37,736 nt of DNA, from the NCBI GenBank assembly GCA_014762755.1, contig JABURI010000264.1:1-37736 (forward strand). The letters run 5' to 3'. Within the stretch, counting starts at the first letter, position 1, and each line of letters starts with the position of its first letter. The position numbers and the translations under genes were made by a program. The notes beneath the pieces are model-generated. The model was not told where the DNA came from, made no database searches, and saw only the letters and a list, made by a program, of their open reading frames with translations. Positions 16,697-25,339 of this stretch are shown here, piece by piece. Origin of the DNA: Marinobacter sp. (GTDB lineage Bacteria > Pseudomonadota > Gammaproteobacteria > Pseudomonadales > Oleiphilaceae).

Positions 16697-17361
16697 CAGA
16701 TTTCCCCCTTGAAGAGTCTGCGAGCGAGCAGTGAGGAACTGAACAACACCAGCTTGGTGATAACAAAGTACATAACAGCCGCCACGATGAAGAACTCAAG
16801 CGTTCGGAACGACAGTGACTGCAACCGCTGGGTGGTGCCAGAAAGCTCGCTCATGCCCACCAGAATGCCCAGCGAGCTCATCAGGATTGACCAGACAAAC
16901 TGGTTGGTCATCGGATGGTAAATGCGCCGGAGCATCTGCGGCAGGATGATGTACCGGTATGCCTGAAAGCTGGTCATGCCCAGGGATTTGGAGGCACTGT
17001 ACTGGGTGGTCGGAATCGACTGGAACCCGCCCCGGAAGGTTTCGGTGAGGTAACCGGCGTTGATGAACACCAGTGCGCTCAGCACCGCAACGTAGGGGCT
17101 CAGATGTATACCGAACGCCCCCAGCCCAAAGTACGCCATGTAGATCTGGAACAGCGCGGGCGTGTTTCGGGCAATCTCGACCCAGACCGTTGCGACGTGG
17201 CAAAAAAACTTGGTGTTGTTCATCTTGGCAATCGCCAGCAATATGGCGATGACAACGCCCAGGAGCATGGCTAGAACGGAGACGTGCAGGGTAACAAAGG
17301 CGCCGTTCAGCAGCTCGGGCATATTCTGGAACACGATGTTCCAGTGAAATTCGTAGTCCAT
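16696..17361 (-). CDS. Amino-acid ABC transporter permease (HisQ/GltJ family)
   Basis: A 221-residue permease, partner of the next gene. It contains the family block EIARNTPALFQIYMAYFGL and the coupling loop TTQYSASKSLGMTSFQAYRYIILPQ. The two permeases should form the heterodimeric channel of a polar amino-acid importer. The 152-bp gap upstream, after the binding-protein gene, contains a hairpin at 17433-17462. Confidence 0.92.
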   Translation of the reverse strand: MDYEFHWNIVFQNMPELLNGAFVTLHVSVLAMLLGVVIAILLAIAKMNNTKFFCHVATVWVEIARNTPALFQIYMAYFGLGAFGIHLSPYVAVLSALVFINAGYLTETFRGGFQSIPTTQYSASKSLGMTSFQAYRYIILPQMLRRIYHPMTNQFVWSILMSSLGILVGMSELSGTTQRLQSLSFRTLEFFIVAAVMYFVITKLVLFSSSLLARRLFKGEI

Positions 17362-17432
17362 ACCTTGGCCATTTTCTTGGAATGGTAGGAAACTCGATCA
17401 ACGCTGATTGGTAGCCGTGATCAGAAGTCTGA

Positions 17433-17462
17433 GCCAGGGCATTCAGGATGCTTGCGCCTGGC
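17433..17462 (-). terminator. Intercistronic hairpin after the ABC binding-protein gene
   Basis: GCCAGG at 17433-17438 pairs with CCTGGC at 17457-17462, and the interior also folds (GCAT with ATGC). A separate 12-bp palindrome GGGCGGCCGCCC lies at 17493-17504, just past the binding-protein stop. Neither has a T-run, so they probably act as RNA-stability or partial attenuation elements that favour binding-protein expression. Confidence 0.4.
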
Positions 17463-17513
17463 CCGTAAGACGAGCCAAGGCGACCACCTGCCGGGCGGCC
17501 GCCCATTCGGCGC

Positions 17514-18332
17514 TTACTTGTTGTCCCTCAGGGACTGGATCAGTTCGGCGGGCGCGTCCACACCGAAATGCTTGTTGTAAGCCTTGTTCATGTTGCCATC
17601 ACGGATCTGGCGTACCAGGAACAGGTTCAGGTAGTTGATCCAGGCGACTTCATCCCGCTTGGCAATGATGCCGACAACATCGTCGTAGTTGGGAACGTAG
17701 GGGCCAGCGACAAAGTCTGCGAATTCCTTGCTCCGCAACTTGGTGGCGATGTTCGTGTTGGTGGAAATGATGGCGTCAACTTTGCCCTGGTAAAGGCCGA
17801 GGAAAGCATCGTTTTCAGATTTGAACGAGGTGTAATTGTCCCGGCCCCAGCCCTGTTTGTCCGCATAAGCCAGGTACTCGGTTTCGTAGGTGGTGCCGAG
17901 AGCTGCACCGACTTTGAGATTCTCGAGGTCCGCAAAGGACTTGATGCTCTTGTCTTCGTGGGCAATTACCTGGAATTTGAACACGAAGTACGGGTAGGTA
18001 AAGCCAACGGTCTTGGCACGCTCCAGGGTATCGGAGGTAGAGCCGATAACAACGTCGGTCTTGCCGGAAATCAGGGAGGGGATCCGGTCACCCCAGGTGA
18101 GGTTGAGGATGTTGACGTCCACACCGAGCACTTCGCCCAGATCGTTACAATAATCAACGTCGAAACCGGCCGGTTCGTTGTTTTCGTCGAAATACCCCAT
18201 TGGCGGGAAGTCGAGAACGACACCGCAGTTCAGAGTGCCTCGTTGAATCACGGTGTCCAGCTGATCGGCTGTCGCGTTCACGGAGGTGAGGGCAGCACAA
18301 GCGAATACTAGCGTTGCAAGTTTACGAATCAT
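17514..18332 (-). CDS. Amino-acid ABC transporter substrate-binding protein
   Basis: A 272-residue periplasmic binding protein (bacterial SBP family 3). Residues 1-23 look like a signal peptide ending at ATA/DQ. The mature part shows RGTLNCGVVLDFPPMGYFDENNEPAGFDVDY-type sequence (residues 32 onward), and SLISGKTDVVIGSTSDTLERAKTVGFTYPY, whose serine, threonine and arginine normally bind the ligand alpha-carboxylate. The ATG at 18330-18332 was chosen over an extension to 18413 because it gives a proper signal peptide and follows AAGAGAGAC. The downstream permeases and ATPase complete the importer. The ligand is unknown; the adjacent D-amino-acid dehydrogenase hints at an amino acid. Confidence 0.92.
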   Translation of the reverse strand: MIRKLATLVFACAALTSVNATADQLDTVIQRGTLNCGVVLDFPPMGYFDENNEPAGFDVDYCNDLGEVLGVDVNILNLTWGDRIPSLISGKTDVVIGSTSDTLERAKTVGFTYPYFVFKFQVIAHEDKSIKSFADLENLKVGAALGTTYETEYLAYADKQGWGRDNYTSFKSENDAFLGLYQGKVDAIISTNTNIATKLRSKEFADFVAGPYVPNYDDVVGIIAKRDEVAWINYLNLFLVRQIRDGNMNKAYNKHFGVDAPAELIQSLRDNK

Positions 18333-18385
18333 AGTTTGTCTCTCTTGTTCTTTTATGAGCAGAGTTTGCTTCATCGATATGCCTG

Positions 18386-18401
18386 CATAGCAATTGCTAT
18401 G
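18386..18401. promoter_or_regulatory. Palindrome upstream of the ABC binding-protein gene
   Basis: CATAGCAATTGCTATG is a perfect 16-bp inverted repeat 53 bp before the binding-protein start, in an AT-rich gap. Size and place fit a transcription-factor operator near a promoter. Confidence 0.45.
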
Positions 18402-18460
18402 TGCAAAAAGCATACGATTAAAATACTACCGTAGTTTTTTTAGTGAAAAGTCTTGAAATA

Positions 18461-18485
18461 TGCCATATGGCAGGAAAATTTCCTG
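18461..18485. promoter_or_regulatory. Two overlapping palindromes in the dadA-SBP gap
   Basis: TGCCATATGGCA (18461-18472) is a perfect 12-bp palindrome. CAGGAAAATTTCCTG (18471-18485) is a perfect odd-centred 15-bp palindrome overlapping it by two bases, and AATTTTTT follows on the plus strand. The pair may be operators for the ABC genes; the second could also act as a weak terminator. Confidence 0.35.
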
Positions 18486-18555
18486 AATTTTTTAAAATTA
18501 ACCGATTTTTACAAGTTGAAAACGCAGGAAGTAGAGAAAACAACAAGAAAAGACT

Positions 18556-19800
18556 TCACAGTGATGTCTTGCTGTCAGGAGAAAAAAGCGCCGACTCAAC
18601 CACATCGGCCAACATCTCGGCCGTAATCGCAGACAGCGTCCAGCCCAGATGGCCATGACCGGTGTTGTAGAACACCGTTGGCAGGCTGCCGGGTCCCACT
18701 CGGGGCATCATGTTGGGCAGCATGGGGCGAAGCCCTGCCCAGGGGATGACGCGCCGGGTACTGACACCGGGGAAACACTGCTCTACCCAGCGGGTGAGAG
18801 GACGGATCCGGTCATCCCGGATATCCCGATTGAAGCCGCTGAATTCTGCCGTACCCGCAACCCGGAACCGGTCATCACCGAGCCGGCTGGTGACGATCTT
18901 GGTGGCGTCGTCCAGCAGGCTGACGGTGGGTGCCGCTTTCCGGGAATCCTCGTCGTTTAGCTCAACCGTGATGGAATAGCCCTTGACCGGATAGATGTTC
19001 ACCCGATCCCCGAGCTTCCTGGCCAGAGCCCGGCTGCCCACACCCGCGCAGACGACCACACCATCAAAGGTTTCACGGTTCTGCTGTTCGCCGTCATCGG
19101 CGGTCACCCAGGCATGGCGCTGATCCGCACTCACTTCGGTGACCGTGTGGCCATAGCAGGTCCTGACCCCGAGACGCAGGATCGCCTCGGCCAGCCCATG
19201 GGTGAATTTGTGGATGTCACCGGTTGAATCACTCTCGGTATAGAAGCCACCGTAATAGCTGCCCGCCAGCGTCGGCTCGATCGCGCGCATTTCTTCCGGT
19301 GTCACGGCCCGACGCTCCAGGCCTCCGGAAGCGAGCAGTTTCGAGACGTTGGCCGCGTGGTCGAAGCCAGCCTTGTCACGGTAGATATGCAGAATACCCC
19401 GTTTTTTGAGGTCAAAATCGATACCTTCATCCTGTGCCCACCGGAACAGGTGATCACGAGCCGCGATCGCCAGAAGAGCGGTTTCGGTGGTGTTGGTTTC
19501 GTACTGGGGAATGGCGGCAATGAACTCGGCGAACCAGCTCAGCTTGTGCCAGGAAGGCTTGGGATTGACCAGCAGCGGCGCATCCCGGCGGGACATCCAC
19601 TTGATGCCCTTGATCACTGTCTGCCAGTTGTTCCAGACCTCGGCGTTGGAGGCTGAAAGCTGGCCACCGTTGGCGAAAGAGGTTTCCATCGCCGCATAAC
19701 GGTGCTTCTCGTACACGGTGACATCAAGGCCACGCTTGGCCAGGGTGTAGGCGGTCGTGATACCGGTGATACCGCCGCCAATGACTGCTATCCGCTTCAT
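18556..19800 (-). CDS. dadA: D-amino-acid dehydrogenase (DadA-like FAD oxidoreductase)
   Basis: A 414-residue FAD-dependent oxidoreductase of the DAO family with the dinucleotide-binding motif GGGITG at residues 8-13 and an acidic residue closing the second strand (VYEKH). Characteristic DadA features are ETSFANGGQLS near residues 39-49, NIYPVKGYSIT in the middle, and the C-terminal PWAGLRPMLP with YNTGHGHLGWTLS, the FAD-proximal closing motif. It oxidises D-amino acids, or possibly glycine, to 2-oxo acids at the membrane or respiratory chain. The leader carries a tandem glycine riboswitch (19857-20057), so glycine may be inducer and substrate or product. Ribosome site GGAG lies at 19807-19810. 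Confidence 0.88.
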   Translation of the reverse strand: MKRIAVIGGGITGITTAYTLAKRGLDVTVYEKHRYAAMETSFANGGQLSASNAEVWNNWQTVIKGIKWMSRRDAPLLVNPKPSWHKLSWFAEFIAAIPQYETNTTETALLAIAARDHLFRWAQDEGIDFDLKKRGILHIYRDKAGFDHAANVSKLLASGGLERRAVTPEEMRAIEPTLAGSYYGGFYTESDSTGDIHKFTHGLAEAILRLGVRTCYGHTVTEVSADQRHAWVTADDGEQQNRETFDGVVVCAGVGSRALARKLGDRVNIYPVKGYSITVELNDEDSRKAAPTVSLLDDATKIVTSRLGDDRFRVAGTAEFSGFNRDIRDDRIRPLTRWVEQCFPGVSTRRVIPWAGLRPMLPNMMPRVGPGSLPTVFYNTGHGHLGWTLSAITAEMLADVVESALFSPDSKTSL

Positions 19801-19856
19801 GAAAATCTCCAGGGGCGTCCAGGGTTTCCTTCCTGCACGGGTCGGCAGGAAGCACC

Positions 19857-20057
19857 CCTTCCGTCACGGGACCTGAGAGATTCACGCGCCGTTTCAATGA
19901 AACCGGCCGCTTGCTCCTTCGGTGTGCCGACGGACGCGCTCGTCGGCAGCTCTTCGGAAAGTCTTCATGCTAGCGGTCCTTTTGCCTGAGAGTTTCCGGG
20001 GCAGTTGCTCCTTCGGCGCCGGTCACGCAGTTGCGCGACTCAGTCTCTCCCGCCAGC
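19857..20057 (-). promoter_or_regulatory. Tandem glycine riboswitch upstream of dadA
   Basis: Read on the minus strand, two glycine-aptamer copies are visible. Aptamer 1 (20057 to 19969) is closed by GCTGGCGG with CCGCTAGC and contains GGGAGAG, GCCGAAGGAGCAA and CTCTCAGGCAAAAGGACCGC. Aptamer 2 (19961 to 19857) is closed by CTTTCCG with CGGAAGG and contains CACCGAAGGAGCAA and CTCTCAGGT. A 7-nt linker joins them. Downstream, CTTCCTGC (19852-19845) can pair with GCAGGAAG (19836-19829) without a T-run. A CCCCT at 19815-19811 beside the GGAG ribosome site can pair with AGGGG at 19859-19855 at the foot of aptamer 2. Control may therefore act on translation; that part is inference. Confidence 0.9.
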
Positions 20058-20218
20058 ACGTCTGAAACGAACTTTAGCCAATAACATAGCACTTCATATG
20101 CCAAAACCCATTTTCCTTGGTTATTGGCCGGTCAGAAGTCCACGTTCCGGCATTTCATGCCCTCCAAGGTGACAAAAGTCTGCGCTGCGCACAAGCAAAG
20201 AGCACTTCTTTATTCGAA

Positions 20219-20257
20219 GGAAGGCAGGCCATCTTGATCAAAAGCGGTCTGCCCTCC
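20219..20257 (-). terminator. Possible terminator after the full-length transketolase gene
   Basis: CTGCCCTCC at 20249-20257 can pair with GGAAGGCAG at 20219-20227 (one G-U). The following sequence in the minus direction is only weakly T-rich, so termination is uncertain. It lies just past the transketolase stop and before the riboswitch promoter region. Confidence 0.35.
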
Positions 20258-20262
20258 GTTCG

Positions 20263-22257
20263 TCATCGCAGATTCTTCAGAGCAAGACACCTGTCCACTT
20301 CTGCGACCACCGCGTCAGCGGTAATATTGAAATGCCGATAAAGCTCTTCCGCCGGCCCGGAATCACCGAATCCGGTCATCCCCACGAAACCACCATCTCC
20401 GAGATACTGATCCCAGCCGAAACGCAGAGCCGCCTCAACACCGACCCGAACGGAACTCCTCCCCAGCACTTGGTCACGGTACACGTCATCCTGTTGTTCA
20501 AAAAGCTCCCAACTGGGCATGGAAACCACGGCCGTGGGAAAGCCCCGGCACTGGAGCTGGTCCCGCGCCGCGACGGCCACAGCAACCTCGGAACCGGTAG
20601 CCAGCAGGGTCACTGCCCGCTCACCACCCTCGGCTTCAGCCAGCACATAGGCGCCTCGACGACAGCGGTTATCCGCCAGATCGGTCGTTCTGAGCAACGG
20701 CAAATCCTGTTTGGCAAATACCAGGGTGCTTGGCCCCGTGGTGTGTTCCAGTGCCACCTGCCAGCACTCGGCCGCCTCGACAGCATCGGCCGGGCGGAAC
20801 ACTGCCATGTTGGGCATGGCGCGTAGTGAGGCCAGGATCTCCACCGGCTGATGAGTGGGCCCATTCTTGCCGACCCCAATGGAGTCATGACTGAACACGT
20901 ACTTCACCGGCAGTCCCATCAGTGCCGCCATACGCATGGCACCGCGCTGGTAGTCCGAAAACGCCAGATAAGTCACTGACAGCGGGATGGCGCCGCCGTG
21001 CGCGGCGATGCCGTTGGCCATGGCCCCCATAAGGTGTTCCCGCACGCCACAATGGATGTAGCCACCAGCACGATCCTCACTGGTAAAGGCCTTGAGGCTA
21101 CGCTTATGGGAGGTGGGCGCCTCCAGATCGGCACAGGCCACGATCCGCTCTGGCAACACCTCCACCAGCAGGTCATTGATCTCCGCCGAGGACACAATGC
21201 CCGGGCGAGGCCGGTTCTCCTCGATCACCCTTTGCGTGTAATCAGTTAGCACAGTTTGCCAGCCATCAGGAAGCTGCCCTGCCAGCATGCGCTCGAAGGT
21301 CTCCCGCTGCCCCGCGGGCAGGGCGTCCATCCGCTGCTGCCACGCGGCATACTCGGCGTCGCTTCGCCGGCCGGCGGCACGCCAGCCGTTGAGAATGTCC
21401 TCGGGAATCGAGAAAGCCTCATGAGGCCAGTCGAGCAGTTGCCGTGCTGCCAACGAGTCCTCTGGATGCAGGCGGGCGCTGTGACCACCGCGCGTGCCCT
21501 GGACCCGGGGTACCCCGCGACCGATTACCGTGGTACACGCAATCATGGAGGGACGGGGGTCATCTTTTGCCTCGGTGATGGCGGCCGATACCGCCTCCAG
21601 ATCGTGACCGTCCACTTCGATAACGTGCCAGTTGGCTACCCGGAACCGACCGGGCACATCCTCGCTGATGGCCAGGCTGGTATCGCCGTCATCGGTGATG
21701 CGGTTGTCATCCCAGAACAGAATCAGCCGCCCCAGTTGCAGGTGCCCCGCCAGCGAGATCATTTCCTGGCCCATCCCTTCCTGAAGACAGCCATCGCCGA
21801 CAAACGCGTAGGTGTGATGATTGACCACCTCCTCGCCGAACCTCTCACGCAGGGACGCCTCGGCCACCGCCATCCCCATTGCGTTACAGATCCCCTGTCC
21901 CAGCGGCCCGGTGGTGACTTCGATGCCGCAACCGGTGTCGAACTCCGGGTGGCCGGCACAGTGCGATCCAAGCTCCCGGAAGGTTTTGATTTGCTCCAGC
22001 CCGATCTTCTCGTATCCGGTGAGGTACAGAAGGGAATACAGCAGCATGGAGCCGTGGCCGTTGGAGAGCACAAAGCGGTCCCGGTCCGGCCAGCTCGGGT
22101 CCGAGGGATTGAATTTCAGGTGCCGGGTGAACAAGGCCGTGGCGATCTCTGCCATGCCCAGGGGTACCCCCTGATGGCCCTCCCCGGCTTTGACGATGGC
22201 ATCGATGGACAGGAAGCGGATGGCGTTGGCAAGGCTTTGGGAATCAGTCGTTGTCAT
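20263..22257 (-). CDS. tkt: Transketolase, full length
   Basis: A 664-residue homodimer-type transketolase. The thiamine-diphosphate motif is GDG at residues 154-156 with DDN about 28 residues later. Substrate-channel histidines known from yeast transketolase are all recognisable: His28 (GHQG), His68 (SNGHGS), His103 (AGHPE), the histidine in GGHSARL, and the one in GPTHQP. The catalytic glutamate is in CGVREH. It transfers two-carbon ketol units and can also use hydroxypyruvate as an irreversible donor. The ATG at 22255-22257 overlaps the glycerate kinase gene by 14 bases; a longer frame upstream is not family-like. As last gene of a tetronate/glycerate operon it is probably a specialised paralogue of the housekeeping enzyme. 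Confidence 0.92.
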   Translation of the reverse strand: MTTTDSQSLANAIRFLSIDAIVKAGEGHQGVPLGMAEIATALFTRHLKFNPSDPSWPDRDRFVLSNGHGSMLLYSLLYLTGYEKIGLEQIKTFRELGSHCAGHPEFDTGCGIEVTTGPLGQGICNAMGMAVAEASLRERFGEEVVNHHTYAFVGDGCLQEGMGQEMISLAGHLQLGRLILFWDDNRITDDGDTSLAISEDVPGRFRVANWHVIEVDGHDLEAVSAAITEAKDDPRPSMIACTTVIGRGVPRVQGTRGGHSARLHPEDSLAARQLLDWPHEAFSIPEDILNGWRAAGRRSDAEYAAWQQRMDALPAGQRETFERMLAGQLPDGWQTVLTDYTQRVIEENRPRPGIVSSAEINDLLVEVLPERIVACADLEAPTSHKRSLKAFTSEDRAGGYIHCGVREHLMGAMANGIAAHGGAIPLSVTYLAFSDYQRGAMRMAALMGLPVKYVFSHDSIGVGKNGPTHQPVEILASLRAMPNMAVFRPADAVEAAECWQVALEHTTGPSTLVFAKQDLPLLRTTDLADNRCRRGAYVLAEAEGGERAVTLLATGSEVAVAVAARDQLQCRGFPTAVVSMPSWELFEQQDDVYRDQVLGRSSVRVGVEAALRFGWDQYLGDGGFVGMTGFGDSGPAEELYRHFNITADAVVAEVDRCLALKNLR

Positions 22258-23407
22258 GGTTTTTTTCCATTCCGGTGTACCAGGTCGCCGCAAGGTTCCT
22301 GGCGGCAAATCGTAGATTTTCTTCGGCATGTTCCAGGGCTTCGGGCAGGCTGGTGACGCCGCGGACAATGCTGTGGACCGCCGCGACCCCGTGATCGAAC
22401 AGCGCTTCGGCACCGTCATTGACCGAACCGGCAAGCGCGAACACCGGAACACCCGCTGCCCGTGCCCGGCGGCTGATACCCGCTGGTGTCTTGCCCCGGA
22501 CGGTCTGACCGTCGAGGCAACCCTCACCGGTTACCACCAGCACGGCTCCCTGCAGATGCCGGTCGAAGTCGAGGGTATCGAGGACAATGTCTATGCCTGG
22601 TCGCAGTTCGGCGTTGAAAAAGCCAAGGAAGGCGGCCCCGAGCCCGCCTGCGGCACCGGCGCCCGGTATATTGGCAAGCTCTCGGCCGGTGGTTTCAGAA
22701 GCCACATCGGCAAAACGCTGCAGGCATCGGTCCAGATGCCGGACCATCCCGGCATCGGCGCCCTTCTGCGGCCCGAACACGGCCGAGGCGCCGTGCTCCC
22801 CGACCAGAGGATTGTCCACATCGCAGGCCACACTGAAGCTGGCCTCCGCCAGCCGGGGATCCAGCGCGGCAAGGTCAATGCGCTGGAGGTTGACCAGCGC
22901 CCCACCACCCGGTGGCAACTCCCGGCCACTGGTATCCAGAAAACGCGCCCCGAGGGCCTCCAGCATGCCGGCACCGGCATCGTTGGTGGCGCTGCCGCCC
23001 AGGGCGATCACGAATCGCGAGGCACCCCGGTCCAGGGCCGATCGAATCAGCTCGCCGGTTCCCCGGGTGGTGGCCAGGGAGGCATCCCGAGCCTCGGCCG
23101 GCACCAGACAGAGTCCAGAGGCGGCAGCACACTCGATAATGGCGGTTCGGCCATCATCCAGCATCGCCCAGCGGGCCGGCACCCGGTTCCCGAGCGGTCC
23201 GGTGACCGTTTCGGAATGCCATTGGCCACCTCGGGCAGAGACCAGGGCTTCGGTGGTGCCTTCCCCTCCATCGCCAGCCGGAAGCTCGATCAGATCCGCG
23301 TCCGGCACAACCGTGCGAAAACCGTCTGCAATGGCGCGTGCTGCCTGCCGGGCACTGAGGCTTTCCTTGAATGAATCAGGAGCGATCAGGATTTTCATCG
23401 TCGTCAT
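22244..23407 (-). CDS. garK: Glycerate kinase (GarK/GlxK family)
   Basis: A 387-residue glycerate kinase of the GarK family, of normal length. Motifs include APDSFKESLSA near the N-terminus, LPAGDGGEGT, ALGGSATNDAGAGML, and GEGCLDGQTVRGKTP. The family phosphorylates D-glycerate, usually to 2-phosphoglycerate. The first ATG (23405-23407) overlaps the stop of the class II decarboxylase gene as ATGA; an internal ATG at 23398 is the only alternative. With the hydroxypyruvate reductase at 25340 it can carry hydroxypyruvate or tartronate-derived carbon into glycolysis. Confidence 0.91.
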   Translation of the reverse strand: MTTMKILIAPDSFKESLSARQAARAIADGFRTVVPDADLIELPAGDGGEGTTEALVSARGGQWHSETVTGPLGNRVPARWAMLDDGRTAIIECAAASGLCLVPAEARDASLATTRGTGELIRSALDRGASRFVIALGGSATNDAGAGMLEALGARFLDTSGRELPPGGGALVNLQRIDLAALDPRLAEASFSVACDVDNPLVGEHGASAVFGPQKGADAGMVRHLDRCLQRFADVASETTGRELANIPGAGAAGGLGAAFLGFFNAELRPGIDIVLDTLDFDRHLQGAVLVVTGEGCLDGQTVRGKTPAGISRRARAAGVPVFALAGSVNDGAEALFDHGVAAVHSIVRGVTSLPEALEHAEENLRFAARNLAATWYTGMEKNHDND

Positions 23408-24048
23408 TTCCGTTCAGCAAAGGTGGTTTCAAGCTCCTGAATCTGAGCGCTGTCCAGCAGTCTCGGTTGCTCTCCCCTGAGCACCAGGGCCAGCCGGGCG
23501 GTCTCTTCCAGTTCCTCGATGGCCGACATCGCCGTTGCCAGATCACGGCCCGCCACAAGCGGTCCGTGATTGGCCAGCAACACAGCGCGGTGTCCGGCCG
23601 CCAGCCGGGTGATGTCTTCCGCCATCCGGGCGTCGCCCGGGCGGCGATAGGGCAACAACGCCACCTTGCCCAGGCGCATGATGGAATAGGGTGTCAGGGG
23701 TGGAAGCACATCCAGGTCGTCCGGATGGGACAGGCAGGCCCAGGCCGTCGCGTAGGTGGAGTGGAGATGAACAACCGCCCGGTCTTGGGGCCGGCGCGAC
23801 AGGAATGCCTGATGTAACGCCAACTCCTTGGACGGCGGTTTGCCTGCAAGCAATTGACCCTCACCATCGAGATGGGACACCTCGGAGGTGCTGAGTCGGC
23901 CCAGAGAACTGTTGGTGGGGGTGACCAGCCACTCGTCGCCAACACGGACGCTGATATTGCCGGAGCTGCCGCCGGTCAGGCCACGCTCGAACAGGGATTG
24001 CCCGGCCTCCACGATCGCCTGTTTCAGATCTTCAAGGGCATCGCTCAT
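23404..24048 (-). CDS. otnC: 3-oxo-tetronate 4-phosphate decarboxylase-like class II aldolase
   Basis: A 214-residue class II aldolase/adducin-family protein. The phosphate-binding loop SSGNISVR, the TPTNSSLG segment, and the metal-binding HLHSTYATAW and NHGPL blocks are all present. OtnC members decarboxylate 3-oxo-tetronate 4-phosphate to dihydroxyacetone phosphate. The immediately upstream kinase OtnK makes exactly that substrate, and the two genes overlap as ATGA (24045-24048). A ribulose- or fuculose-phosphate aldolase role is the alternative, but the OtnK pairing makes it less likely. Confidence 0.85.
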   Translation of the reverse strand: MSDALEDLKQAIVEAGQSLFERGLTGGSSGNISVRVGDEWLVTPTNSSLGRLSTSEVSHLDGEGQLLAGKPPSKELALHQAFLSRRPQDRAVVHLHSTYATAWACLSHPDDLDVLPPLTPYSIMRLGKVALLPYRRPGDARMAEDITRLAAGHRAVLLANHGPLVAGRDLATAMSAIEELEETARLALVLRGEQPRLLDSAQIQELETTFAERK

Positions 24049-25316
24049 TGCAGCCTCCCTGCGGCCTGCCGGAAGAAATCACGATCACCGAAGTTCCCTG
24101 ATTTCAGAACCAGAATGTGGCTTTCTGATCCCGGAGTGCGGGTTGCCGGCACCCCGGGAGCAATACTGTCCTCGATCCGCAACGCCCGGATACCCATTGC
24201 AGCGATCACGGCCCCGGAAGTCTCCCCGCCAGCCACAATGAACTTGCGGACTCCCAGAGCGGAAAGGCTCGTGGCCACTTGCCCGAGCATCGATTCCACC
24301 AGCTCCCCAGCCCTTTCGGACCCAAGACGTCGCTGGTTTCTGGCGACCTGATCCGGATCATCACTGGCATAGATCATGGGCATCGCAGAACCCTGCCGCT
24401 GACTCTGGAACCAGTCGATGACCTTCCCGACTGTCAGTTCCCCCGACGCGATCTGTTCCGGATCCACTTTGAAGGCCGGATGCAGCTCTTTATAGACACC
24501 CACCTGCTCCCTGGTCCTGCGGGAGCAACTGCCGGAGAGGATCACACCCTCACCCGGCACTGGCTGCGAGGTTAGCGACGGTCGCTGGCCACCAAGTAGT
24601 CCCTGGGCCCTGAAGTATTCCGCCAAGGCTCCGGCGAGACCGGAGCCACCGGTGACCAGCCGCAGGTCGGCACACGCCTGGCCGATGGCCTGCAGATCTT
24701 GCTGGCGCAGGGCATCCACCAGGGCATAGTTCACACCCTGGGCGTGCAGGCGAATCAAGGCCTCTGTGATCGCATGGGGCCCCTGCTCGACGCTTCGATG
24801 GTCCACCAGACCGACTCGGCCACTGGTCTGGCGATCCAGCACCCGAACCAGGCAGGCATCGATCATGGGATTGAGCGGGTGCTGCTCCATACCACTCTCA
24901 TTGAGCAGCTGACCGTTCACAAAGAGATGTCCGAGATACTGGGTCCGGCCGTTCACCGGTAACGCCGGACAGGCCACTGTCATGCTCTCCTGCAACCGAT
25001 CGAGCAGTGCGTCGATAACCGGACCAATGTTGCCGTGTTCCGTCGAATCGAAGGTGGAGCCGTACTTGAAATAGTATTTCTCACAGTGCTGTGCCTGCAG
25101 CCATTCCAGGGCCTCCAGACACTGTTCCACAGCGACGGCGGGCGCTGCCGTCCGTGATTTCAGTGCAATGATCAGGGCATCTGCATCATTTGTTTCCGGT
25201 ATCTCGTCGGGAATCCCGGAGAGCAACAGCGGCTGCATCCCCGCTTCCCGGAGAAAGCTGGCCAGATCGGTGGCACCGGTCAGATCGTCTGCAATGCACC
25301 CCAGAAGGACTGCCAT
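24045..25316 (-). CDS. otnK: 3-oxo-tetronate kinase (OtnK, four-carbon acid sugar kinase family)
   Basis: A 423-residue kinase of the former DUF1537 family. The N-terminal substrate-binding domain starts IADDLTGATDLA (residues 8-19), and the middle contains PALPVNGRTQYLGHLFVNG. The C-terminal nucleotide-binding domain carries VTGGSGLA and the late block VAGGETSGAV. The family phosphorylates 3-oxo-tetronates; a related branch acts on 3-oxo-isoapionate. The start codon lies 23 bp after the hydroxypyruvate reductase stop and the gene overlaps otnC. No OtnI-type isomerase or LtnD-type dehydrogenase is present, so the upstream steps must be done by other enzymes or the substrate differs. Confidence 0.88.
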   Translation of the reverse strand: MAVLLGCIADDLTGATDLASFLREAGMQPLLLSGIPDEIPETNDADALIIALKSRTAAPAVAVEQCLEALEWLQAQHCEKYYFKYGSTFDSTEHGNIGPVIDALLDRLQESMTVACPALPVNGRTQYLGHLFVNGQLLNESGMEQHPLNPMIDACLVRVLDRQTSGRVGLVDHRSVEQGPHAITEALIRLHAQGVNYALVDALRQQDLQAIGQACADLRLVTGGSGLAGALAEYFRAQGLLGGQRPSLTSQPVPGEGVILSGSCSRRTREQVGVYKELHPAFKVDPEQIASGELTVGKVIDWFQSQRQGSAMPMIYASDDPDQVARNQRRLGSERAGELVESMLGQVATSLSALGVRKFIVAGGETSGAVIAAMGIRALRIEDSIAPGVPATRTPGSESHILVLKSGNFGDRDFFRQAAGRLQ

Positions 25317-25339
25317 GGCATCGTTCTCCTGTTTCCGGG

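Noticed and set aside
19702..19989. Small plus-strand open frame over the dadA start and riboswitch
   Set aside because: Covers aptamer sequence on the opposite strand and has no homology that I recognise.
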